This document shows, in pieces, positions 57,930 through 64,000 of a DNA stretch of 64,000 nucleotides. The translations under genes were made by a program, and so were the position numbers. The stretch comes from Bacillus sp. F19 (GTDB lineage Bacteria > Bacillota > Bacilli > Bacillales > Bacillaceae), in NCBI GenBank assembly GCA_023823795.1, contig CP085710.1:248001-312000 (forward strand), written 5' to 3'. Positions within the stretch are counted from its first letter, which is position 1; every line of letters starts with the position of its first letter. Under the pieces are notes generated by a model, which did no database searches, was not told the DNA's origin, and saw only the letters and a program-made list of their open reading frames with translations.

Positions 57930-57946
57930 GTCAGGTCAATATAGAT

Positions 57947-57977
57947 AACGAGCAGTTCCTGCTGCTCGTTACCTTTT
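57947..57977 (+). terminator. Intra-operon hairpin after the binding protein
   Basis: AACGAGCAG pairs with CTGCTCGTT around TTCCTG, followed by ACCTTTTTA. It is probably a partial terminator or mRNA-stabilising stem, common between binding protein and permease genes. Confidence 0.75.
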
Positions 57978-58017
57978 TATTGACGAGTTCAGGGCAACCA
58001 TGAAGGATGTGAAAGAC

Positions 58018-58860
58018 ATGAAAAGCTATTCAAAAACAACTCCTTATCTCTTTATTGGGCCAGCTCTACTTCTATTGGCCTTATTTTCTCTTATCCCTAT
58101 TGTTCTTGCATTGGTCATTAGTTTTACAGATATAGATCTTGCCGGACTCGCTGATTACTCGAATATTAGTTTTATTGGAATCGAAAACTATGTGAATATC
58201 TTTAAAGACCCGATATTCTTAAAATCGATTGGTAATACCATCTTTTACGTAGTAATTGGTGTGCCGCTTGTTATTGCATGCTCACTCGGCATCGCGTTGC
58301 TGATTAATTTCGGTACAGCCCGAATCTTTAAGGCTTTTCGGCTCGTTTTTTATATGCCTTCTATTACAAACGTCGTTGCTGTAGCAGTCGTATGGACTTA
58401 CCTCTATAATCCTCAGTTCGGTTTGTTTAACTATCTGTTAGGCTTAGTGGGGATTCCTTCCATTCCTTGGCTGCAGGATCCAACGATTGCAAAAGTCTCT
58501 TTAATTGCACTGGCAGTTTGGCGTGCAATTGGAATCAATATGATTATTTTCTTAGCTGCTCTTCAAGGTATTCCAAAAACCTATTACGAAGCTGCTCAGC
58601 TCGATGGAGCAAACAACTGGAAGCAGCTTACGAAGATAACAATACCTCTGCTTCGGTACGCAATTTTCTTCGTATCGATTACAACGATGATAGGATGGGT
58701 TCAGTTCTTCGAGGAACCATTCGTCATGACAAACGGAGGACCGCTGGATAGTACGACTTCTGTTGCCCTGTTTATCTACCGCAACGGATTCCAGTTGAGC
58801 AACTTCGGATACGCGGCTGCTGGTTCGTTCTATTTATTACGATTATTATCATTACGATGA
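58018..58860 (+). CDS. Sugar ABC transporter permease 1, C-terminal frameshift
   Basis: A MalF-type permease with about six helices and the EAA motif YYEAAQLDGANNWKQLTKIT. The frame ends with AAAGSFYLLRLLSLR at 58860, but from about 58826 another frame continues LFITIIIITMIQFKLQKKDT and stops at 58898. One missing base there explains this; the normal protein would have about 13 more residues and a proper sixth helix. It may be a real mutation or a sequencing slip. ATG 58018 (or 58000) starts it. No ATPase gene is present; such systems share MsmX. Confidence 0.85.
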   Translation: MKSYSKTTPYLFIGPALLLLALFSLIPIVLALVISFTDIDLAGLADYSNISFIGIENYVNIFKDPIFLKSIGNTIFYVVIGVPLVIACSLGIALLINFGTARIFKAFRLVFYMPSITNVVAVAVVWTYLYNPQFGLFNYLLGLVGIPSIPWLQDPTIAKVSLIALAVWRAIGINMIIFLAALQGIPKTYYEAAQLDGANNWKQLTKITIPLLRYAIFFVSITTMIGWVQFFEEPFVMTNGGPLDSTTSVALFIYRNGFQLSNFGYAAAGSFYLLRLLSLR

Positions 58861-58914
58861 TTCAGTTCAAATTGCAAAAGAAAGATACAGACTTTTAAGA
58901 GGTGAGGCGGGAAC

Positions 58915-59757
58915 ATGAAAGCAACAGTATCTGATGCAAAAAAAGCATACAGAATTCAGCAATGGATTGCAGGAATCGTTTTAACTCTTGGAGGACTATT
59001 GGTTTCTATTCCTTTTATCTGGATGATTCTTTCTGCGTTCAAGCCTGAAAGTGAAGTGCTTCAGCTCACTCCAACTCTATGGCCTGAAACCTTTACAACG
59101 GAAAACTTCATCTACTTATTTGAAAACATGAACTTTGCTGTTTATCTTCGCAATACGATTTTCATTGTCCTCTGTTCTTTTGTCGGCCTTTTCTTTAATG
59201 CGATGGCTGGATTCGCCTTCGCTAAATACAAGTTTAAAGGCAGAGAAAAGCTTTTTTATCTTGTCCTTGCGACCATGATGATTCCGGGACAAGTGACGAT
59301 GATTCCAGTCTATTTGATTCTAAATCAGATGGGATTAACAAACACGATGGCGGGAGTTGTATTACCAGGGTTGGTCGGAGCATTCAGCATCTTTTTGTTC
59401 AGACAGTTCATGTCTACAATTCCAGACGAACTGCTTGAAGCTGCCCGATTAGACGGAGCAAGCGAGTTACGGGTTTTCGTGCAGCTGATCCTTCCAATAT
59501 CAAAGCCAATCATGGCAGTTCAAGGAATATTAACGTTCATAGCGGGGTGGAACAGTTTCCTATGGCCGTTGATTATTGCAAATGATGAAAGTTTATACAC
59601 CTTATCAGTTGGTTTGAGCTTATTGAAAGGTCAGTATGGCGGTAACTTTGCGCTGCAAATGGCAGGTTCAACCTTTATGGTCGTGCCAATCGTCATTATC
59701 TTTATCATCTTTCAAAAGCACATTATCGAAGGATATACCATTTCAGGTATGAAATAA
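58915..59757 (+). CDS. Sugar ABC transporter permease 2
   Basis: A 280-residue MalG-type permease with six helices. EAA loop ELLEAARLDGASELRVFVQL, LYTLSVGLSLLKGQYG, and the terminal KHIIEGYTISGMK typical of the family. AGGTGAGGCGGG precedes ATG. Forms the membrane channel with permease 1 for uptake of the oligosaccharides. Confidence 0.93.
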   Translation: MKATVSDAKKAYRIQQWIAGIVLTLGGLLVSIPFIWMILSAFKPESEVLQLTPTLWPETFTTENFIYLFENMNFAVYLRNTIFIVLCSFVGLFFNAMAGFAFAKYKFKGREKLFYLVLATMMIPGQVTMIPVYLILNQMGLTNTMAGVVLPGLVGAFSIFLFRQFMSTIPDELLEAARLDGASELRVFVQLILPISKPIMAVQGILTFIAGWNSFLWPLIIANDESLYTLSVGLSLLKGQYGGNFALQMAGSTFMVVPIVIIFIIFQKHIIEGYTISGMK

Positions 59758-59791
59758 GATCAAAGGACTGACTGTTGTCAGTCCTTTGATC
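59758..59791 (+). terminator. Perfect 15-bp hairpin after the transporter operon
   Basis: GATCAAAGGACTGAC and GTCAGTCCTTTGATC pair perfectly around TGTT, immediately after the stop. No strong T tract follows, so it may be a 3' stabiliser. Confidence 0.8.
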
Positions 59792-59833
59792 GATTAACAA
59801 ACCTCAATTTACACCCATATTTAATAGTCAGAA

Positions 59834-59869
59834 AAAAGCACCAGTTTCCCAATGGACACTGGTGCTTTT
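59834..59869. terminator. Bidirectional terminator
   Basis: AAAAGCACCAGT pairs with ACTGGTGCTTTT around a 12-nt loop, with T residues on both strands; it lies between the transporter operon and the convergent GH144-like gene. Confidence 0.85.
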
Positions 59870-59875
59870 CCTTGC

Positions 59876-60358
59876 TTATTGGATAGAAAACACTTCCTTT
59901 TCCAGCAGTTCTTCAGGTTTTTTGCCGATTGGATCCTGGTGGAAGTAATCGCGGATCATACCATCTTTTAAGAAGTTGGCAATGGATACCATGATCATCC
60001 CTTGATCCAATGCAAGATACGCTTTAGCAATCTCGCCGGTTTCAACGTTAACAGAATCATAGAAGCCATAAGTACTGTAAGTGTCTAATTCTCTTAACGC
60101 TTTGATGTTCTTTTGTACCGCTTCCGGGTCATAGTCTAGTGCGAGGAAGGATGCATGTGCCGTTACAGTCGCCCCGTCTTTATATTCGGAAGTGCCCAGC
60201 GGAGTTGCTGCGAATTCACTGTATCCGTCAGGTGTAGCTGCCGGTGAGAATCCCCATGCCGGATATCCTTTTTCTGCTGCGAATGCTTGTTGGCTTAATA
60301 GAATGCCAGTACTGAGTGTTACTGCTGTTGCCTGCTTGGCAAGCCTGCTAAAGTTCAT
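59876..60358 (-). CDS. Secreted fragment of a GH144-type (endo-beta-1,2-glucanase-like) protein
   Basis: A 160-residue product: a signal peptide (MNFSRLAKQATAVTLS to QQAFA, cleavage near residue 27) joined directly to the C-terminal part of the glucoamylase-like PF10091 domain (WGFSPAATPDGYSEFAATPL, then YGFYDSVNVETG and AYLALDQGMIMVSIANFL). Family members are usually about 450 residues, so most of the (alpha/alpha)6 barrel is missing by an in-frame deletion. GAGGAGG is 7 nt before ATG 60358. Full-length GH144 proteins split beta-1,2-glucan outside the cell, matching the adjacent uptake locus. It is probably inactive. Confidence 0.72.
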   Translation of the reverse strand: MNFSRLAKQATAVTLSTGILLSQQAFAAEKGYPAWGFSPAATPDGYSEFAATPLGTSEYKDGATVTAHASFLALDYDPEAVQKNIKALRELDTYSTYGFYDSVNVETGEIAKAYLALDQGMIMVSIANFLKDGMIRDYFHQDPIGKKPEELLEKEVFSIQ

Positions 60359-60551
60359 AAGTCTTCCTCCTCGTTTTATGTGTGATTGCTTGTACAATTA
60401 GAATTATAGGGGAGTCCTTGAGAGGAGAGGTATGGTACATATTGATTGGATTTTAGTCGTATATTGATATTGGCTCAAAGAAGGGCTAATGCTCTTTTTG
60501 TTGAATGTACAAAGACAGTGAGTTTTAACCAAACGTTTAAGGAGGCATCAA

Positions 60552-61373
60552 ATGGATAAAAGAGTTCAATTCGACTTTGAAATCGAGTTTACTAACGGGG
60601 GAGGACTTCAGGGGCAGGAATTCCGGCTTGATATTGAAGGAGATGACATCTCTGATAAGGATCTGACCAAATATATCGTAGAAGATATGAGGCTGCTTAT
60701 GGTTGGCGAAGTAAGGATTTTCAACAAAAAAATCATTACGGAAAAACATAAACGAAAATCTGTTGAAGATAACGCCGGTCGGTTTTTGGATTCTGGATCG
60801 GTGATGAAAGGAGAAAAAATGGCGGGTTTGAGCATGAAGACGGTCATTACAGGAGAAAAAGTAATCCTCAGACCTTTTAAAGCTGATGAAGATTTACCCT
60901 TTATAGAAGAATGTTTAAAGGATCCTGTCGTTCTAAAATATACCGGCAGTTCTGACGAGTACGACAGAGTAGAGGTTTACAATTGGTATCACTCCAGAAA
61001 TGAACAAACCGACCGCTTGGACCTTGCGATTGTTGATAAATTCCCAAATATCTTGGTTGGAGAAGTAGTGGTCAATGAATATGATGAACAAAATCAAAGC
61101 ATGAATTTCAGAATCCTTATTGGTCCGAGAGGCAGAGATCGCGGCTTGGGAACGGAAGCATCTCAGCTAATCATCGAGTATGTTTTTAAAAATACAGACC
61201 TCAGCTTCATGACGCTGAGTGTTTTTGCTTTTAATCCCAGAGCAATGAAGGTGTATGAAAACCTGGGGTTTGTTATACAAAGTGTCGATCAAAATGAATT
61301 AGAGTTTGAAGGAGAATGGATTGATTCTATTAATATGAAATTAACACGAGAAGATTGGATGAAGGGGAAGTGA
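60552..61373 (+). CDS. GNAT acetyltransferase fused to a short N-terminal domain
   Basis: A 273-residue frame. Residues 1-75 (RVQFDFEIEFTNGGGLQGQE, DDISDKDLTKYIVEDMRLLM) form a small beta-alpha domain I cannot name. Residues 96-270 are a RimJ/RimL-type GNAT domain with acetyl-CoA loop GPRGRDRGLGTEASQL. AAGGAGG precedes ATG 60552, and AAAGGAG also stands before the internal ATG 60819 (MAGLSMKT), so the two parts may once have been separate genes. Substrate unknown. Followed after 3 bp by the ABM-type gene. Confidence 0.7.
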   Translation: MDKRVQFDFEIEFTNGGGLQGQEFRLDIEGDDISDKDLTKYIVEDMRLLMVGEVRIFNKKIITEKHKRKSVEDNAGRFLDSGSVMKGEKMAGLSMKTVITGEKVILRPFKADEDLPFIEECLKDPVVLKYTGSSDEYDRVEVYNWYHSRNEQTDRLDLAIVDKFPNILVGEVVVNEYDEQNQSMNFRILIGPRGRDRGLGTEASQLIIEYVFKNTDLSFMTLSVFAFNPRAMKVYENLGFVIQSVDQNELEFEGEWIDSINMKLTREDWMKGK

Positions 61374-61376
61374 CAT

Positions 61377-61700
61377 ATGAGCGGAATTGCAAAAACTCCA
61401 GATCCGCCTTATTATGCAGTGATTTTTGCCTCAGAGAGAACGGAGGCGGATAATGGGTACAGGATCATGGCGGACAAAATGGTAGAGCTGGCTTCTCAGC
61501 AAAGCTTTTTAGGCGTGGAAAGCGCACGGGATGAAGGATTAGGGATTACCGTTTCGTATTGGGACTCTCTGGACTCCATCCAAAAATGGAAAGAACATTC
61601 AGCCCATATGGCAGCCCAGGATCGAGGAAAAGGGGAATGGTACAAAGCGTTTTCTCTCAGGGTTTGCAAAGTAGAGAGACAAAGCTTTTTTGAGGTGTGA
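61377..61700 (+). CDS. Antibiotic-biosynthesis-monooxygenase (ABM) family protein
   Basis: A 107-residue dimeric alpha/beta-barrel-type protein: YYAVIFASERTEADNGYRIM, FLGVESARDEGLGITVSYWD, then SIQKWKEHSAHMAAQDRGKG, typical of ABM/YczJ-type domains. Such proteins are oxygenases, heme-degrading or unknown. GAAGGGGAAGTGA overlaps the end of the GNAT gene, so the two are co-translated. Confidence 0.82.
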   Translation: MSGIAKTPDPPYYAVIFASERTEADNGYRIMADKMVELASQQSFLGVESARDEGLGITVSYWDSLDSIQKWKEHSAHMAAQDRGKGEWYKAFSLRVCKVERQSFFEV

Positions 61701-61730
61701 TATTGGTGCGTTTTTATCAGTGGCTGATCT

Positions 61731-62466
61731 GAAAAAAGTACGCTGATCGCCGTATTGGAACAAATTTAACAGCGGATGTGCGGAAGAAAGTGCGTCAAAC
61801 TCGGTTTTGAAACACTTTCTTTACCGTAAATGCCGAAGAAAGTGCGTCAAACGCGGTTTTGAAACAACTTCTTTACCGGAAGAGCGGAAGAAAGTGTGCC
61901 AAATCCCGTTTTGGAATAACTTCTTCACCGGAAGAGCGGAAGAAAGTGTGCCCAATCCCGTTGTGGAACAACATCTTCACCGGAAGAGTGGAAGAAAGTG
62001 TGCCAAATTCCGTTTTGGAACAACATCTTCACCATAAATGCCGAAGAAAGTGCGCCAAATTCTGTTTTGGAACAACATCTTCACCATAAATGCCGAGGAA
62101 AGTGCGCCAAATCCCGTTTTGGAGCAACTTCTTCACCATAAATGCCGAAGAAAGTGTGCCAAATCCCGTTTTGGAACAACTTCTTTACCGGAAGAGCGGA
62201 AGAAAGTGTGCCAAATCCTGTTGTGGAACAACATCTTCACCGGAAGAGCGGAAGAAAGTGTGCCAAATCCCGTTTTGGAGCAACTTCTTCACCAGAAGAG
62301 AGGAAGAAAGTGCGCCAAATTCCGTATTGGAACAACATCTTCACCGGAAGAGAGGAAGAAAGTGTGCCAAATCCCGTTTTGGAACAACTTCTTCACCGGA
62401 AGAGAGGAAGAAAGTGTGCCAAATTCCGTTTTGGAGCAACTTCTTTACCAGAAGAGCGGAAGAAAG
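61731..62466. repeat. 14-copy 52-bp tandem array
   Basis: Units start at 61731 and every 52 bp to 62407, with a partial unit at 62459. Typical unit: GAAGAAAGTGYGCCAAATYC, then GTTTTGGAACAAC, TTCTTCACCGG and AAGAGCG. The first unit is the most diverged. As 52 is not divisible by three, all three plus frames stay open in rotation; I do not consider these frames genes. No unique spacers, so not CRISPR. Confidence 0.95.
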
Positions 62467-62477
62467 AACATTCATAA

Positions 62478-62569
62478 GATGATCGCCAAGCTTCCAGCCT
62501 TCATAATAGCCTGTTGCAAATGGGGTAATGCCCTCCTTCTGCAGCTTTTCGGCAGCTGCAGTCAACTCA
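62478..62569 (-). pseudogene. Fragment of a sugar ABC solute-binding protein
   Basis: The minus strand reads TLSELTAAAEKLQKEGITPF and ATGYYEGWKLGDHLMN, a typical internal segment of family-1 sugar-binding proteins. It starts where the histidine-kinase remnant ends and runs into the 52-bp array. Confidence 0.7.
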
Positions 62570-62888
62570 CTAAGTGTTTCTCATCAGATAAAAGGTTTCG
62601 AGACTCTTTTCCATCGTCTTGGGGCTGAAATAAATGGAGTCTTCAAAGTCGCTGTTAAAAATCCGGAACAGATCAGGATCCCGGTAAAGGATATAAGGAA
62701 AATCAATCATGCCGTCAAGATACTGCTCAAGCTCCTCCGCATTCTTCTGAAGCTGCTCCCGGCTGTTTTCAAGCATGCTGCTCCACACTATTTTTTGTGT
62801 AGGTATAGATGAAAAAAACAGATAGGAAATACGGCAGCACGATGAAAATCAGCAGCATAATCAACAGGCGGCTTTGTATGCTTTTCAC
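62570..62888 (-). pseudogene. N-terminal fragment of a YesM-type sensor histidine kinase
   Basis: From GTG 62888, with AAAGGAGTGA upstream, the product reads VKSIQSRLLIMLLIFIVLPY with a membrane helix, then after a frame change near 62780 LENSREQLQKNAEELEQYLD and YILYRDPDLFRIFNSDFEDS, the extracellular sensor part of YesM-like kinases. The kinase domains are missing. It runs directly into a sugar-binding protein fragment, so a deletion removed the rest of a kinase-regulator-binding protein locus. Confidence 0.7.
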
Positions 62889-63068
62889 GGGAGTCACTCC
62901 TTTGGCGGATACTCAGCTTCTGCTTTCTCTCTTTAGCATCCTAAAACTATATCAAACCAAAAAACCAAGTCAATCCTGCACAAGCAGGATTTGTAAAAGG
63001 AAATTATCCTTATATTTTTCGCAGAGCGGGGCTATATTATGTTACCGTCCCTGTATGATATGCAAACA

Positions 63069-63096
63069 AAAAAGCTGAAGAGAACTTCAGCTTTTA
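63069..63096 (-). terminator. Terminator of the FecCD permease operon
   Basis: AAAAGCTGAAG pairs with CTTCAGCTTTT around AGAA; on the minus strand a TTTTTT tract follows. The 180 bp to its left hold no supported gene. Confidence 0.8.
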
Positions 63097-63117
63097 CATG
63101 TTGTTATGCTATTTATC

Positions 63118-64000
63118 CTACTTTTTCAAAAGCAAATACATAAAATAAGGTGCGCCGATTAGCGCAATCATAATCCCCGCAGGTATACCCTCGGGTTCGA
63201 TAATATTCCGTCCAATCGTATCCGCTAATAGCAGGAGAAAGGCCCCGATCAGAATGGCCACCGGCAGGAAGAGCTGATTTCGAGGTCCGACTAGAGCCCT
63301 TGCAATGTGCGGAGCCATGAGCCCGACGAAGGCGATGCCTCCTGTAACGGAGACGGCTGATGCTGCAAGGGCAATTGCTGTCAGCAGCAGAATGAATCTT
63401 TCTTTTTCAACGGATACACCGAGGCCGATTGGCACAGCTTCACTCATGCCGAGAAGGTTCAGCCTGTTTGCTTTGTACAGGGCAAAGGGGATGAGGATGC
63501 CTACCCATGGTAAAATGGCCCAAATAAATGGCCAGTCTGCGCCCCAAATATTGCCCGAAAGCCACTTGGCAATAAAATCAACTTTTTGACGTTCAGCAGA
63601 TGAAATAAGGACGATCATTAACCCTGAGAGAGCCATAGAAAATCCCACCCCGGTCAATACGAGTTTGACTGGCTGCATGCCCGCAGTCCGGCTGTACGAA
63701 AAAGCATAGATGAGAACAGCAGTGAGCAAGGCACCGGCAAATGCAACTAATGGCAGCATATAAACGAATGACCCTGCGTCAATCGGAAAGTACAAAAAGA
63801 ATACAGCGATAGCTGCTCCAGCCCCAGAGTTAATACCGATAATGCCTGGGTCGGCCAGATCGTTTCTTGTGATGCCCTGCAAAATGGCACCAGATAGAGC
63901 GAGAGCCATTCCTGCTAGGATGGTGATGATGATCCGCGGCAGGCGAATAGAATAGAGAATAAAGTCTTCTTTAAATGTACCCTGTCCAAGCACAACTGGA
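63118..64000 (-). CDS. FecCD-family iron-siderophore ABC permease (5' end outside window)
   Basis: At least 291 residues of a BtuC/FecD-type permease; the frame stays open to the window edge, so the start is not seen. RLPRIIITILAGMALALSGA, PGIIGINSGAGAAIAVF, the coupling motif GGIAFVGLMAPHIARALVGP, and the terminal PAGIMIALIGAPYFMYLLLK are all present. It imports Fe-siderophore with a second permease, ATPase and binding protein likely further right. Likely Fur-regulated, which cannot be seen here. Confidence 0.92.
   Translation of the reverse strand, partial: PVVLGQGTFKEDFILYSIRLPRIIITILAGMALALSGAILQGITRNDLADPGIIGINSGAGAAIAVFFLYFPIDAGSFVYMLPLVAFAGALLTAVLIYAFSYSRTAGMQPVKLVLTGVGFSMALSGLMIVLISSAERQKVDFIAKWLSGNIWGADWPFIWAILPWVGILIPFALYKANRLNLLGMSEAVPIGLGVSVEKERFILLLTAIALAASAVSVTGGIAFVGLMAPHIARALVGPRNQLFLPVAILIGAFLLLLADTIGRNIIEPEGIPAGIMIALIGAPYFMYLLLKK

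Noticed and set aside
55000-59757. Missing ATPase as evidence for a broken transporter
   Set aside because: Bacillus and Listeria family-1 sugar transporters commonly share one ATPase (MsmX-type) encoded elsewhere.
61731-62466. CRISPR array
   Set aside because: Units are contiguous 52-bp repeats without unique spacers, and no cas genes are nearby.
61807-62628. Several long plus-strand open frames with repeated KCAKxRFGTTS-like peptides
   Set aside because: They result from a 52-bp unit without stops rotating through three frames; no ribosome sites and no frame preference.

Overview
This window is chromosomal DNA from a low-to-moderate G+C Bacillaceae, probably a Bacillus/Metabacillus-type species. 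The genus is an inference from the gene set, the 16S sequence and the Shine-Dalgarno (SD) style; no search was run. From about 0.3 to 36.5 kb the order closely follows the Bacillus subtilis ydbR-groEL region: esterase, cshA, ydbS-ydbT, rhomboid protease, acpS, ydcC, alr, ndoAI-ndoA, rsbR-S-T-U-V-W-sigB-rsbX, tex, a hidden cmpA, a SprT-like gene, a 12-tRNA cluster, 16S-23S-5S, two more tRNAs, thiL, tsaE-tsaB-rimI-tsaD, ydiF, moaC, rex, tatA-tatC, ydiK, ydiL and CIRCE-controlled groES-groEL. Control signals are unusually clear here: a sigma-B promoter inside the sigB operon, consensus sigma-A promoters in front of and inside the tRNA/rRNA cluster, a CIRCE operator, and a cluster of DnaA boxes after tsaD.

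From 36.5 to 45.8 kb synteny breaks. The last 19 bases of groEL (through the first two bases of its stop codon) are repeated exactly at 45.78 kb, so this 9.26-kb segment looks like an integrated element at the 3' end of groEL, now decayed. One piece of tyrosine integrase lies at each end (C-terminal part on the left, N-terminal part on the right, same strand). Between them are an amidase pseudogene, two small unknown genes, a damaged IS21-type insertion sequence, a WYL-like small gene, and cargo: an XRE-cupin regulator facing a LysE-type exporter, a metallo-beta-lactamase-fold protein and an EamA-type transporter.

From 46 to 49.8 kb there are two unrecognised genes, a TetR pseudogene broken by a 5-bp repeat expansion, and a plasmid-like MerR/DUF3967-type gene with a decayed second copy that keeps the same upstream palindrome.

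From 49.8 to 60.4 kb lies a sugar locus whose content matches the beta-1,2-glucooligosaccharide (sophoro-oligosaccharide) locus of Listeria innocua: LacI regulator, GH94 1,2-beta-oligoglucan phosphorylase, GH3 beta-glucosidase, and a divergent solute-binding protein with two permeases. Both transcription units have near-consensus promoters with LacI-type operators. The first permease carries a C-terminal frameshift. Next to it is a signal peptide fused to the C-terminal part of a GH144-type (endo-beta-1,2-glucanase-like) protein.

The right end holds a GNAT acetyltransferase fusion, a small ABM-type protein, a 14-copy 52-bp tandem array, a deletion remnant joining a YesM-type histidine kinase to a sugar-binding protein, and an incomplete FecCD-type iron-siderophore permease. 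Related short tandem arrays (52-bp and 21-bp periods) occupy several other intergenic spacers.
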